A stretch of DNA of 60,024 nt from Clostridia bacterium (GCA_017469465.1 JAFUGH010000045.1:1-60024); one strand, 5' to 3'; positions 1-7,426 are shown, counted from the first letter of the stretch. Program-made: numbers and translations. Notes: generated by a model not told the origin, from the sequence alone.

Positions 1-1
1 T

Positions 2-61
2 CCAATGAGACCATTAAATTGGATGAGTCCAAATGAAAAATTGGCTAAATTTCAGGCATAG
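2..61 (+). CDS. C-terminal tail of a possible transposase (partial)
   Basis: The window opens inside a reading frame that ends at TAG 59-61. The 19 visible residues contain RPLNWMSPNEKLAKF, which resembles the tail of DDE/integrase-core transposases, where an N-x-x-SP-x-E segment near the end is common. No start, catalytic residues or inverted repeat are visible, so the family cannot be fixed. It could also be the end of an unrelated gene. Confidence 0.35.
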   Translation, partial: PMRPLNWMSPNEKLAKFQA

Positions 62-168
62 TGGAGCTAGTATATGAAAAAAGGTATTTCAAATATAGAC
101 ATTTCTAAGAAAGTGTGACATATGTTTGACAAACCTACAATATAATCTTACACTAAGAATTAAATAAT

Positions 169-196
169 TTGACAAATTTTCTAAAAGTGCTATAAT
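169..196 (+). promoter_or_regulatory. Promoter of the antitoxin RNA
   Basis: TTGACA at 169-174 and TATAAT at 191-196 are separated by 16 nt, a near-consensus sigma-A promoter. Transcription should begin near 203, at the start of the ATAGAGAGTAAGTA repeat, and run toward the toxin gene on the other strand. Confidence 0.75.
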
Positions 197-202
197 AAGG
201 AT

Positions 203-294
203 AGAGAGTAAGTAACCACAGACAATGTGTGTTACCTCATATATTTGGGTAAACACCACATAGCTATGTCAGAGCTAAGTGTGGTGTTTTTTTA
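203..294 (+). ncRNA. Antitoxin RNA of an Fst/par-type type I system
   Basis: A short transcript from the promoter at 169-196 would end at the hairpin at 251-294, about 90 nt long with no convincing reading frame. Its 5' part carries ATAGAGAGTAAGTA (201-214) and TGTGTGTTACCTC (226-238). Both occur, in the same order, at the 5' end of the opposing toxin mRNA (minus strand 477-464 and 452-440). In the pAD1 par locus, convergent RNA I and RNA II share such repeats and a bidirectional terminator, and the antitoxin blocks toxin translation. The layout here is the same; function is inferred from architecture. Confidence 0.7.
251..294. terminator. Bidirectional terminator shared by toxin and antitoxin RNAs
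   Basis: AAACACCACA (251-260) pairs with TGTGGTGTTT (280-289), with an inner TAGCT/AGCTA extension. A T-run follows on the plus strand. On the minus strand the same hairpin lies just after the toxin stop codon, so it can terminate both transcripts, as in par loci. Confidence 0.75.
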
Positions 295-399
295 TATCTG
301 TTTGTCAGTCCAAATTATGTATAAAATACACAACAAGGCAACATTAATGGTTACTGAAATCATCAAACCTATAAATAGGAAAAGAAAAACTTCTACCAT
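292..399 (-). CDS. Type I toxin, Fst/holin-like small membrane peptide (35 aa)
   Basis: This 35-codon frame starts at ATG 397-399 behind GAGGAGGTGATT, an excellent ribosome binding site, and ends at TAA 294-292. The peptide begins MVEVFLFLFIGLMIS, has one hydrophobic helix at about residues 4-30 and a short polar tail (TDKQI). Fst, TxpA and related toxins are 25-40 aa peptides with one membrane helix and a charged tail. The leader can fold ACCTC onto GAGGT of the Shine-Dalgarno, with a CTCAACT/AGTTGAG hairpin between, matching the translation-blocking leader of Fst mRNA. Convergence with the antitoxin RNA supports the call. Expected action is membrane damage when the antitoxin is lost. No sequence search was done; the call rests on architecture. 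Confidence 0.7.
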   Translation of the reverse strand: MVEVFLFLFIGLMISVTINVALLCILYIIWTDKQI

Positions 400-484
400 A
401 ATAATCACCTCCTCACTCTCAACTTATAGTTGAGGTTTAGAGGTAACACACACACCTGCTTTATACTTACTCTCTATGCAAATT

Positions 485-513
485 ACTATACTATATTTTT
501 TCACATATTTCAA
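485..513 (-). promoter_or_regulatory. Promoter of the toxin mRNA
   Basis: On the minus strand TTGAAA (513-508) and TATAGT (490-485) are spaced by 17 nt. Transcription would start near 478, so the RNA begins with the same ATAGAGAG sequence as the opposing antitoxin RNA. Confidence 0.65.
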
Positions 514-548
514 CAAAATTTTAATCATAATAAATCACCTGGAAAAAG

Positions 549-577
549 TTTACATTTACATAAATTTGTGGTATAAT
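549..577 (+). promoter_or_regulatory. Promoter upstream of the c-di-GMP riboswitch
   Basis: TTTACA (549-554) and TATAAT (572-577) have a 17-nt spacer beginning TTTACATAAAT. The spacer matches that of the IME1 cargo promoters, especially the one at 10810-10838. Transcription would start about ten bases before the riboswitch aptamer. Confidence 0.65.
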
Positions 578-593
578 TATGATATACGTTAAA

Positions 594-690
594 AGGCAAA
601 GTAATCGAAAGATTATGATGCAAAGCTAAAGGTCTAAAAGTTGATAAAACTCATGATGGCTTGGTTGCACACTGATAAAAGGAGTGTGGT
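594..690 (+). ncRNA. Cyclic di-GMP-I (GEMM-I) riboswitch with expression platform
   Basis: The segment carries the GEMM-I signature in order: GGCAAA, a GTAATC-GAAA-GATTAT tetraloop stem, then GATGCAAAGC, GGTCTAAA and a second arm ending GATGGCTTGGTTGC. The GCAA near 597 can pair with TTGC at 665-668 to close the aptamer. Immediately downstream CACACT (668-673) pairs with AGTGTG (683-688) around GATAAAAGG, which places the Shine-Dalgarno AAGGAG in a hairpin. This suggests translational control of the gene at 695. The class is recognised from memory of the consensus; the sign of regulation (on or off) is not evident. Confidence 0.8.
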
Positions 691-694
691 TTTA

Positions 695-1372
695 ATGGAA
701 AAGAAAAAATTTAGAATTGGCAGGATAATCCTAATTACTCTAGCAATTGTTATATTAGGAGTTTTAATTCATACAATCAGAAACTTCATTATTATTTCAA
801 AACTTCAAGATACATTTAAGCAATATGCTGATGTAGATAATTACCACATAAAAATTTCTTATGATAATGAACAGACAGGACACGTGGAAACGAATTTTTA
901 TCGCAAAGACAATAAGAAAGCATACTTTATTGAAATTACAAATTTTAGTGGAGATATTACTAGAATGCTAACATATGATAGTGGAAAAAGAGTTGATTTT
1001 TTCTCAGATTCTGCTGAAGGTAAAAATGCTTATCTAGGAAAAGACTCCTCACCTGATTTCAAAATTACTAATGGAACTGAAACAGAAAGTTTCTTTCAAA
1101 AGTTGATGGCTTGTCTTTTAGCTAGAATAAAAAGCATAGAATATAATGGTAAGAGTTGCTATGAAATTACTAATTTTATAAGTTTAGATTATATGTATGA
1201 AGGGGTATCAGTTTCTATTGTTGACAAAGAAACAGCACTAGAAATTGCAAGAAAATGGGATGCTACAAAGTCACAACTTGAAGAAAGACTTACGGAGATT
1301 AATAATGTTGATGATTCTTTATTTGTAGAGCCAAACATTGCTGAATATGATATTAAAGAAAATAATACTTAA
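695..1372 (+). CDS. Membrane-anchored protein under c-di-GMP riboswitch control, unknown function
   Basis: This 225-aa protein is not recognised. It starts at ATG 695 behind AAAAGGAG, which is inside the riboswitch hairpin; an in-frame start 54 nt upstream would lie inside the aptamer and is unlikely. Residues 9-33 form one transmembrane helix after a KKK-rich start, so the rest is predicted to be outside the cell. The outer part is polar and rich in beta-type segments (YHIKISY, TNFYRKDNKKAYF). Control by a c-di-GMP sensor is typical of genes for adhesion, surface or motility functions, which fits an exported protein, but this is only context. A terminator follows at 1381. Confidence 0.75.
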   Translation: MEKKKFRIGRIILITLAIVILGVLIHTIRNFIIISKLQDTFKQYADVDNYHIKISYDNEQTGHVETNFYRKDNKKAYFIEITNFSGDITRMLTYDSGKRVDFFSDSAEGKNAYLGKDSSPDFKITNGTETESFFQKLMACLLARIKSIEYNGKSCYEITNFISLDYMYEGVSVSIVDKETALEIARKWDATKSQLEERLTEINNVDDSLFVEPNIAEYDIKENNT

Positions 1373-1380
1373 AAATCAAT

Positions 1381-1416
1381 AAGCTGGGTATTTAATACTA
1401 CTCGGCTTATTTTTAT
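1381..1416 (+). terminator. Intrinsic terminator after the riboswitch gene
   Basis: AAGCTGGGTA pairs with TACTCGGCTT (10 bp with G-U pairs) and is followed by ATTTTTATTT. It separates the riboswitch-controlled gene from the next operon. Confidence 0.6.
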
Positions 1417-1468
1417 TTATATCAATTGCTACTTATGGTATAATCATATTAGAAAAGTGGTGATGTTG

Positions 1469-2647
1469 ATGGGTAATAAGGAAAATAAGGACATAACAGA
1501 GCAGTACAACGAATTAAAGGAATACAATAAAATGGTACGAGATGAAGAACGAAATGAAAGAATGCGTGCTAGAAATAAGCAAATCTTGATAAAAAGAGGA
1601 ATATTTTTAATCATAATTGGACTGATTTTTATTCTAATTATCTACCCTATTTTTAAAATGATGCACGACTTTAGATTGGAAAATTTAACTTTCAATGTAC
1701 AAGATAAAGTAGATTTCCATTTTAAAGGTTCATTTAAACTTGTTTCACCTGAAATTGATATAAATAAAGATGTTATGCCAGATGGATACTATGTATTTGA
1801 AGACAAAAATGGAATTGTTTTCAATGTTCGTAAAAGAGATAGATTCATTACAACAGATTATGATGATTACCTATATCAAATGTATTTAATGGATTATATT
1901 AAGGAAAAGCAACCTGATAATATTACATATAAAACTGAAACATATGATATGGACGGCAGAATTTTTTTTAGATTTAAATATGGAATAAGGTTAGATAATT
2001 ATGCAAATATTGATTCTGAAATTGAAACAAAGGTATTAGACCTAATCAAATATATGGATAAAAGGTCTAAAAAAGATTTTGATTTTGAAGCTATTAATTA
2101 CACTACTAATGTGTACCTAAATGATTTTTCAGTACCAGTTTATTATCACGAATATAATCTTTTAGGCAGTGAATGTGTAAAGAGTAAAATCAAGGTAGAG
2201 TATTTGAATTATTTAATGGATAATCATTTGACAGATAATGATGTTATACATGAAGACATAGATGAGTATTATCGACCAAAAGACTTGCAACTATTTATTA
2301 ATGATAAGAAAATAACTCATAGTAATATAAACACTTCATACGATGAAATGGTACACTTCCTATATGATAAAATGGATTATAGTATTAATCTTTATACAGT
2401 TGTTAAAGAGATGGAATCAACGCCATTCACAATAGAATGGACAACAAGTAAATTGACGGGAAGTTTAGTTAGTTTTGTTTATAATGGAAAAACATATTAT
2501 TTAGACGGTGATTTATATATGACACAAAAAGGAAATCGTGTTTCATATACTTGGACAATAAAGATGTTAGAGGATTTCTTTGGTGCAAGGTCAATATATG
2601 ATTACAATAATAAAACAGTTAATATCATTATTCCAACTGACAAATAA
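1469..2647 (+). CDS. Membrane-anchored protein with C-terminal stalk (Cu-amine-oxidase-N-like) domain
   Basis: Starting at ATG 1469 gives 392 aa; GTGGTGAT just upstream serves as ribosome binding site, and earlier in-frame GTG/ATG codons overlap it. Residues 1-42 are highly charged and cytoplasmic, 44-62 form one membrane helix, and the remaining 330 residues are predicted external. The last 50 residues (NGKTYYLDGDLY... SIYDYNNKTVNIII) follow the pattern of the copper amine oxidase N-terminal-like repeat: an NGK turn, a strand, a short helix with LEDFFGA, then a closing strand. That domain is common in Clostridia surface proteins and does not imply oxidase activity. The middle is not recognised. 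The gene probably heads an operon continuing to 3690. Confidence 0.65.
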   Translation: MGNKENKDITEQYNELKEYNKMVRDEERNERMRARNKQILIKRGIFLIIIGLIFILIIYPIFKMMHDFRLENLTFNVQDKVDFHFKGSFKLVSPEIDINKDVMPDGYYVFEDKNGIVFNVRKRDRFITTDYDDYLYQMYLMDYIKEKQPDNITYKTETYDMDGRIFFRFKYGIRLDNYANIDSEIETKVLDLIKYMDKRSKKDFDFEAINYTTNVYLNDFSVPVYYHEYNLLGSECVKSKIKVEYLNYLMDNHLTDNDVIHEDIDEYYRPKDLQLFINDKKITHSNINTSYDEMVHFLYDKMDYSINLYTVVKEMESTPFTIEWTTSKLTGSLVSFVYNGKTYYLDGDLYMTQKGNRVSYTWTIKMLEDFFGARSIYDYNNKTVNIIIPTDK

Positions 2648-2676
2648 TTAATTGAAATTTGTAGAGGAGGTATACT

Positions 2677-2904
2677 ATGAATGCAAGAAAAACTATATCT
2701 ATCATATTAGGATTGATAATTATAACATTACTGGTAATAATGCCATTTCATCTAAAGCAAATATGCTATGAGTATTCAATGCATCAAGAGTGGAGCTTGG
2801 GTGCTTGGAATGCAGTATATATACAATCTGCAATTTATGATATTTCAATAGGAGTTTTAACAGTTGCTCTAGTGCTAATAAATGTTTTAAAGAAATCAAA
2901 ATAA
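2677..2904 (+). CDS. Small two-helix membrane protein, unknown
   Basis: The 75-aa protein starts behind GAGGAGGT. It has two hydrophobic helices, about residues 8-24 and 49-67, joined by a polar loop containing YSMHQEWSLGAWN, and ends KKSK. It follows the previous gene by 29 nt and precedes another two-helix protein by 20 nt, so the genes are probably cotranscribed. No family is recognised. Confidence 0.6.
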   Translation: MNARKTISIILGLIIITLLVIMPFHLKQICYEYSMHQEWSLGAWNAVYIQSAIYDISIGVLTVALVLINVLKKSK

Positions 2905-2924
2905 GATATTAAGGTGGTTAGTAT

Positions 2925-3140
2925 ATGAGTGGTTTTGGAATTCTATTTTTGATATTTGGAATATGTGTATTTCTAGTAGGACTGTATATGTACACAGGAC
3001 ACAAATTAGATATATTAACTTGGAGAGCAGCATATAAAAATTTAGATATAGACCAGTGGAAAAACATTGGCAAATGGACTATGATAACTAGCATATTTAT
3101 CCTCTTACTTGCAATTGTAGGACTGATTTTTAATTTCTAA
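2925..3140 (+). CDS. Small two-helix membrane protein, unknown
   Basis: The 71-aa protein is preceded by AAGGTGGT. Helices span about residues 3-22 and 50-70, with a basic and aromatic loop (GHKLDILTWRAAYKNL). It is like its upstream neighbour in size and topology but not clearly homologous. Function unknown; it probably acts in the membrane with its operon partner. Confidence 0.6.
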   Translation: MSGFGILFLIFGICVFLVGLYMYTGHKLDILTWRAAYKNLDIDQWKNIGKWTMITSIFILLLAIVGLIFNF

Positions 3141-3165
3141 ATATTGTTATGTTGTGGAGAAAAAT

Positions 3166-3690
3166 ATGAGTAAAATTATAATTTGTGGATTAAACGGAAG
3201 TGGTAAAACAACATTAGGTGAAGCATTATCAAAAAGAATTGGTTATTTACATAGAGATATAGAGATGTATTACTTCAACACCAGTAATGACAATAAATAC
3301 AGTAAAGCACGTTCCAAAGATGATGTGATAAAAGACTTGGAGAATGACTTTAACAAGTATGAAAATATTGTTTTTACTGCCTGTAAAGGAGATTATGGCA
3401 TGCTAGATGACTTGTATGACTTTGCTATTTACATACGACTAGATAGAGATACAAGACTTAACAGAGTAAAAGAAAGAACTTTTAAACAATTTGGAAATAA
3501 GGTGTTAGAAGATTCAAAATTATACCAACAAGAAATGCAGTTTTGGGAGATGGCATATAACAGAGATGAAACATAAATAATAAAATGGTTTGAAAACTTA
3601 AAGTGTCCTAAAATTCCAATAGATGGTTTGAAACCTGTTGAGGAAAATATAGCAGTAATACTTAATAGCATTCAATTGTCTATGGCGTAA
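3166..3690 (+). pseudogene. P-loop (shikimate/adenylate kinase-like) protein with in-frame stop
   Basis: The frame starts at ATG 3166 behind GGAG and encodes a Walker A motif GLNGSGKTT at about residues 8-16, typical of small nucleoside or shikimate kinases, plus an LDRDTRLNRVKERTF lid-like segment. It reaches TAA at 3574-3576 after 136 codons. The same frame then continues without interruption for 38 codons (KWFENLKCPKIPIDGLKPVEE...) to TAA at 3690. That extension is just what the C-terminus of this family looks like (a W-x-x-x-L-x-x-P-x-x-x-IDG-x-x-P-x-x-x-N pattern). The simplest reading is one nonsense mutation in a 174-aa gene. The 136-aa product may still bind ATP but lacks its last strand and helix. 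Confidence 0.65.
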
Positions 3691-4344
3691 AATAGTCACT
3701 ACTACCTTGCTTTTAAATGTTATTATTTGTTATTATATTTAAATTATCTAAAAAACCGCCATACGAGCGAGTTCCAAGTTTTAGACATTTTATGTGTTGG
3801 AGGGTATAATTTTACCACCAATACAGTAAAAATTTAAAATTTAAGGCAAATAAGACCATTTATGGCAGCATATTTAAAATTGCCTATGGAATACATTAAA
3901 CATATCAGTAATTATTTCATTATTAACAGTAAAAACACCTATCTATATCTAACAAAGATATAAAATCGTCAAAAGCCCACTTGTATGTAGTATAAAATGG
4001 CTTTTTATGGTATTTTAATGAAATTACATTTTTTACAATTCTTCTCTAAACTTTCTCTAACATTTTTCTAGTAAACCAACAACATATTGTGACAGTTGAG
4101 CTTTGAACATTTGGAAATATTTTACTTTTGAAATTTTTATTTTTAAAATTTTCTCTAACAAAAAATCAGATTCAACAGATACAAAATGAAACTAAATAAT
4201 GCTAATTTTGATTGCTAGAAAATAATCTTATCAAGTGTCATAAAATGCTTATATATGTAGTGTTTGGTGTTTCTATAGTACTATAGAATTTCATATAGTT
4301 TTACATCAAAAATATAAGTTTTAGTCGATTCAATTTTTTTACAA
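3691..4344. other. Intergenic stretch without genes
   Basis: About 650 bases hold no credible reading frame. Visible items are a hairpin TTGGAGGGTA/TACCACCAA near 3797-3824, a terminator-like AAAAGCC...GGCTTTTT at 3971-4006 that could end the upstream operon, and a repeated TTCTCTAA word (around 4040-4060 and 4150). The composition is like degraded DNA between the chromosome and the IME1 boundary. Confidence 0.5.
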
Positions 4345-4385
4345 TAAAAAAAGTACTAGTAAAGCTTGAAAACCTTGCTAATACT
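4345..4385 (-). terminator. Terminator, probably the original tRNA-Pro terminator displaced by IME1
   Basis: On the minus strand AGTATTAGCAAG pairs with CTTTACTAGTACT (one mismatch, one wobble) and is followed by TTTTTTT. It lies 20 bases beyond the left att repeat with no minus-strand chromosomal gene to serve, exactly where the tRNA-Pro terminator would have been before insertion. Confidence 0.6.
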
Positions 4386-4404
4386 GGATTTTTGCTTAAA
4401 AACT

Positions 4405-4418
4405 TTGGTCGGAGCGAC
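4405..4418. repeat. Left att repeat of IME1
   Basis: TTGGTCGGAGCGAC is identical to the tRNA-Pro 3' end at 19997-20010. The integrase gene lies 154 bp inside this end. Confidence 0.85.
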
Positions 4419-4571
4419 CTTGATTTTTATTTCAAAGTCAGCTTATATCAACGTTTCTATGAAATAACACCTTTTCCGAAATTGAGTTCCGAATTTTTCT
4501 TCGTTATAGTTTCCTATCGTATCTCCTCAGTTTCACATCATTCTTCCTAAGTTCTAAAACCTCAAATTTGT

Positions 4572-5930
4572 CTAAGCGTCATTCTTTAAATTTTTCTCAT
4601 TATACTCATTCGATTTCTGAATAATATAGTTCGCATAAGTTTTATTTTGTTCTAATAAATATGGTAGTTGGTCCTCGTTGTAAATATCTTGTGTGATATG
4701 AATGTTACCATGACCAACTCCTGTCTTTGTGGCTTCTACATCCACTCCTGCTTCTTTACTTCTTGTTACAAACGTATGTCTAAACATATGCACATGAACA
4801 TCTGAAGTAAGTCCTGCCATTTTCCATGCTCGTTTTAATGCAGAATTAATGCCACTATCACTATATAACGTTCCATCTTTCTTGCAAAAAATCAGATTTT
4901 CTTTGCTAGGATTTCTATTCAGAATTGCTCTTTCCAATGCTGGTTTTGTAATCTTATTCAAAACTACCATTCTCTCGCCATTTTCTGTTTTTGTGTTTTC
5001 GCCTAAAATGATTTTACCATAATCATCCACTGTTGTCGTTCTTTTTATCCAGAAATAATTTTCTTCTAAATGAATATCCTCTAGTTCTAATCCAAGTAGC
5101 TCTCCTACTCTTGCACCAGTATTTAATAGTAGAATAAACAAATCTCTATGTAGTAAATTGCAAGTATTTAAAAAAGTTAGAAATTGCATTTGCTCTTCTA
5201 GTTCAACTGCTTTTACTTTCTTATCTTTCTTTATACTTTTCGGTCTTTTGATTCCATATCTACCTAGAAAATAGTTTTGATTTTGAGTAATGTATCCTCT
5301 CTCAACTGCAATTTCAAATGCAGTTTTAATTAATGAAAATTCTTTCTTCATCACAGAGTTTGCATACCCAGCATCTCTTTCCTTTGCTAGAAAATCTTCA
5401 ATTTGTTTTCTTGTCACTTCTTTTATCGGTTTATTTGCCCATTCTTCTGTTTCAAATCGCTTGATACTACAATTGTATCTAAAATAAGTACACGCAGTAA
5501 TTTCACCTATGTTGAAACGATTTTGTTCATATTCTTTGATAATAGCAACAACAGAATGTTTGGTTTTTACTTTCTTTGGTTGTATCACACCATTACTAAT
5601 ATCATTCTTGTATTGTACTGCTCTGTAGATTGCTTCTTCTTTCGATTTTGCATTGAAACTTTTTCTAATTGCTTTGCCTGTTTCTTCATCTACTCCTACT
5701 TTAGCAGTAGTTTTATTTTCAACGCCGATGTAAAAAGAATCACAATTTTGCTTGTCAAAACATTCCCTGCATTTAGGACATTTCTTCATTAGCTTCGGAT
5801 CTCTCCTATATTTGCAGAAAGCCTTATTCTCACAATCTCTACAAGTATGGCAAATCTTCCCTGTTTTCTTTTTTCTGGGTTTCTTATAATAGTAACTCCC
5901 AGTTGTATAATCTTTTTCTTTATTCTTCAT
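4572..5930 (-). CDS. Tyrosine recombinase (integrase) of IME1
   Basis: A 452-aa integrase. Residues about 27-65 contain eight cysteines in CxxC pairs (CHTC, CENKAFC, CPKC, CFDKQNC), an added zinc-binding segment ahead of the usual arm-binding domain. A SAM-like core-binding domain follows (about 125-215), then the catalytic domain. Catalytic residues are visible as R in GARVGELLGLE, H-x-x-R in HMFRHTF, H in GHGNI and the tyrosine in DIYNED. Family members integrate elements into tRNA 3' ends and excise them together with Xis. The gene sits at the left att repeat, downstream of xis, with a long inverted repeat in its leader. The ribosome binding site is GAGAGGAG. Confidence 0.93.
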   Translation of the reverse strand: MKNKEKDYTTGSYYYKKPRKKKTGKICHTCRDCENKAFCKYRRDPKLMKKCPKCRECFDKQNCDSFYIGVENKTTAKVGVDEETGKAIRKSFNAKSKEEAIYRAVQYKNDISNGVIQPKKVKTKHSVVAIIKEYEQNRFNIGEITACTYFRYNCSIKRFETEEWANKPIKEVTRKQIEDFLAKERDAGYANSVMKKEFSLIKTAFEIAVERGYITQNQNYFLGRYGIKRPKSIKKDKKVKAVELEEQMQFLTFLNTCNLLHRDLFILLLNTGARVGELLGLELEDIHLEENYFWIKRTTTVDDYGKIILGENTKTENGERMVVLNKITKPALERAILNRNPSKENLIFCKKDGTLYSDSGINSALKRAWKMAGLTSDVHVHMFRHTFVTRSKEAGVDVEATKTGVGHGNIHITQDIYNEDQLPYLLEQNKTYANYIIQKSNEYNEKNLKNDA

Positions 5931-5961
5931 CTTTTCTCCTCTCTAATTAAGTAAAATTTTG

Positions 5962-6020
5962 AAGAATACCTTGCAATTTTAAGAAAAAAAGATTAATATA
6001 TAATCATGCAAGGTATTCTT
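5962..6020. repeat. 14-bp inverted repeat in the integrase leader
   Basis: AAGAATACCTTGCA (5962-5975) and TGCAAGGTATTCTT (6007-6020) are perfect inverted copies with a 31-nt loop, between xis and the int start. In the mRNA they would form a stable hairpin just ahead of the int ribosome binding site. It may be a translational control element or a recombinase or Xis binding site; nothing in the sequence decides. Confidence 0.7.
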
Positions 6021-6083
6021 GCAAGTTAAATGTTTAACAAATTTTAAGTCTTAAACGTATTGTTTAAGCAATAATTAGTAGTT

Positions 6084-6121
6084 GAAGATTTAAAGGGCTA
6101 ATTTAAATCTTCTTTTTTTTA
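6084..6121 (+). terminator. Strong terminator facing xis-int
   Basis: GAAGATTTAAA (6084-6094) and TTTAAATCTTC (6102-6112) form an 11-bp stem followed by nine Ts on the plus strand. No plus-strand gene precedes it inside the element; it would stop plus-strand read-through or end an antisense RNA from the int leader. Confidence 0.6.
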
Positions 6122-6155
6122 TATTTTCTTTCGTATTCCAATTACTTTAATGCTC

Positions 6156-6341
6156 TCATATACTTTTACCAGATGACATGAACTTCTTCAGATTTTCTTC
6201 CGACACATAATATCTTCTGCCAATTCTAATGGCTCCAAAGTCTTTATCTCTGAATAAACCTAAACATTTTTGTTTCCCCATATGAAAGTCTTTGCATAAA
6301 TCATTTGGACTAAATAATTTGCTACCACATACTTCTAGCAT
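6156..6341 (-). CDS. Excisionase-like helix-turn-helix protein
   Basis: The 61-aa protein has the layout of MerR-like Xis proteins: LFSPNDLCKDFHMGKQK (helix-turn-helix), then FGAIRIGRRYYVSEENLKKF, where IRIGRRYYV is the typical wing of DNA-binding excisionases. It lies upstream of the integrase in the same direction, as in Tn916-type and related IMEs, and is expected to bend DNA at the att ends and favour excision. The start is set by GGGGGTGGTGAT ahead of ATG 6341. It could also regulate int. Confidence 0.75.
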   Translation of the reverse strand: MLEVCGSKLFSPNDLCKDFHMGKQKCLGLFRDKDFGAIRIGRRYYVSEENLKKFMSSGKSI

Positions 6342-6431
6342 ATCACCACCCCCTATCTTTTCATTTTATAACAACGCTATGCCAATATACTTTAGATAGG
6401 TTTTGATGATTTCTACCTTAATTATATTAAC

Positions 6432-6460
6432 ATAACAACATAAGATTTAACACTTGTCAA
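6432..6460 (-). promoter_or_regulatory. Promoter for xis-int
   Basis: TTGACA (minus strand 6460-6455) and TGTTAT (6437-6432) are separated by 17 nt, upstream of the excisionase gene. Confidence 0.5.
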
Positions 6461-6473
6461 TCATTTTTTGCAA

Positions 6474-6510
6474 AATAAAAAGACCATTACCTTTTAAAGT
6501 AATGATCTTT
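6474..6510 (-). terminator. Terminator of the 7621-6530 operon
   Basis: On the minus strand AAAGATCATTAC pairs with GTAATGGTCTTT around TTTAAAAG, followed by TTATTTT. It ends the three-gene cargo unit. Confidence 0.75.
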
Positions 6511-6529
6511 GAAAAACATATTCAGATAA

Positions 6530-7045
6530 TTATACGTCTAGTTGAAATTGCTGCAATATCGTTCCTTTTGGCACTCTAAAAACATATTCATATTTATCAC
6601 GGTCAATAGAAAATGTCCAAAAATTTCCTACATGGCCAGTGTGATAAACATACAACGCTGGTACTTCCGTTTCCAAATTTTCATATTCAATAATGATTAC
6701 ATCATTACCTGTAACAGTACCTTGTTTATAAGACTTATCTTGTGGGGTTTGTTTATAATCAGAATCAATCTCATAATAGTAAGAATAGGAATTCTTAAAA
6801 TCTACCCTAACATAAAACAATCCACCTCTACCATAAACACTCATTCCATCTGAAAAACTTACAAGTTCTGTTTGTCCAACAAATTCTCTACCAATATCTC
6901 TTCCAGGTAAGCCAAAACCAAGAAGCAAAAAAATACCCACAGCAATTCCACACAAAATTGACGTATCACTATCACTCCAACCACGTCGTAGTCCAACAAT
7001 AATTATAACAATTAGGAGTATAATTCCAATAATGATAAATCCCAT
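6530..7045 (-). CDS. Cargo membrane protein, unknown (171 aa)
   Basis: Two hydrophobic helices (about residues 2-18 and 28-46) are separated by RRGWSDSDT. After them comes a polar, aromatic-rich domain of about 120 residues (YVRVDFKNSYSYYYEI, ALYVYHTGHVGNFWTF) that looks beta-rich and is probably outside the membrane. The ribosome binding site is GGAGGG. It is the last gene of a three-gene minus-strand unit driven by the shared cargo promoter at 7677-7705. No family recognised. Confidence 0.6.
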   Translation of the reverse strand: MGFIIIGIILLIVIIIVGLRRGWSDSDTSILCGIAVGIFLLLGFGLPGRDIGREFVGQTELVSFSDGMSVYGRGGLFYVRVDFKNSYSYYYEIDSDYKQTPQDKSYKQGTVTGNDVIIIEYENLETEVPALYVYHTGHVGNFWTFSIDRDKYEYVFRVPKGTILQQFQLDV

Positions 7046-7057
7046 GTTGTATCCCTC

Positions 7058-7414
7058 CTAGTTGTTTTTTATTGACCTACAAGGTCTTACTATGTATTCA
7101 CAATGATTAAATGAAATCCAATCTAAAAATTCATGAGCATCTTTATATTCATCAAAATAAAACGTAGCAAATTCATCATTTTCCTCATATCTTTTTACAT
7201 TATCATGCTCATTAGGAATGTACTTATCATTCGGCTTGCTTTTATAAATCCTAACCTCATATTCAGAATCACTTTTTCCAAGAAACATCATATATTCCAG
7301 TTTGCCATTAGTAACTGAAAGTGTCAAAAAAGTACCATCTTCTTTTTCTAAATTTTCTTTAGAAACAAACCGAACCAAATCCCAATGACAAAAAATCTTT
7401 TTTTCCAGCTGCAT
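7058..7414 (-). CDS. Cargo protein, unknown (118 aa)
   Basis: A soluble, acidic 118-aa protein with alternating strand-like segments (FLTLSVTNGKLEYMMFLG, YEVRIYKSK) and a helix (YKDAHEFLDWISF). It starts behind TAGGAGG and is 12 nt from each neighbour, so the three genes form one operon. No motif identifies it. Confidence 0.6.
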   Translation of the reverse strand: MQLEKKIFCHWDLVRFVSKENLEKEDGTFLTLSVTNGKLEYMMFLGKSDSEYEVRIYKSKPNDKYIPNEHDNVKRYEENDEFATFYFDEYKDAHEFLDWISFNHCEYIVRPCRSIKNN

Positions 7415-7426
7415 AATCGATACCTC

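Noticed and set aside
126..146. TTGACA followed by TATAAT at 126-146 as a promoter
   Set aside because: The spacer is only 9 nt. The pair at 169-196 is correctly spaced.
227..433. A 68-codon plus-strand frame across the type I locus
   Set aside because: It lacks a ribosome binding site, runs through the terminator and is antisense to the better supported toxin gene.
3574..3576. Stop-codon reassignment or programmed read-through in the P-loop gene
   Set aside because: TAA is used as a normal stop throughout the window, so a nonsense mutation is simpler.
5290..5792. Plus-strand reading frames inside the integrase gene
   Set aside because: They lie opposite a full-length integrase with intact catalytic motifs and have no start signals.
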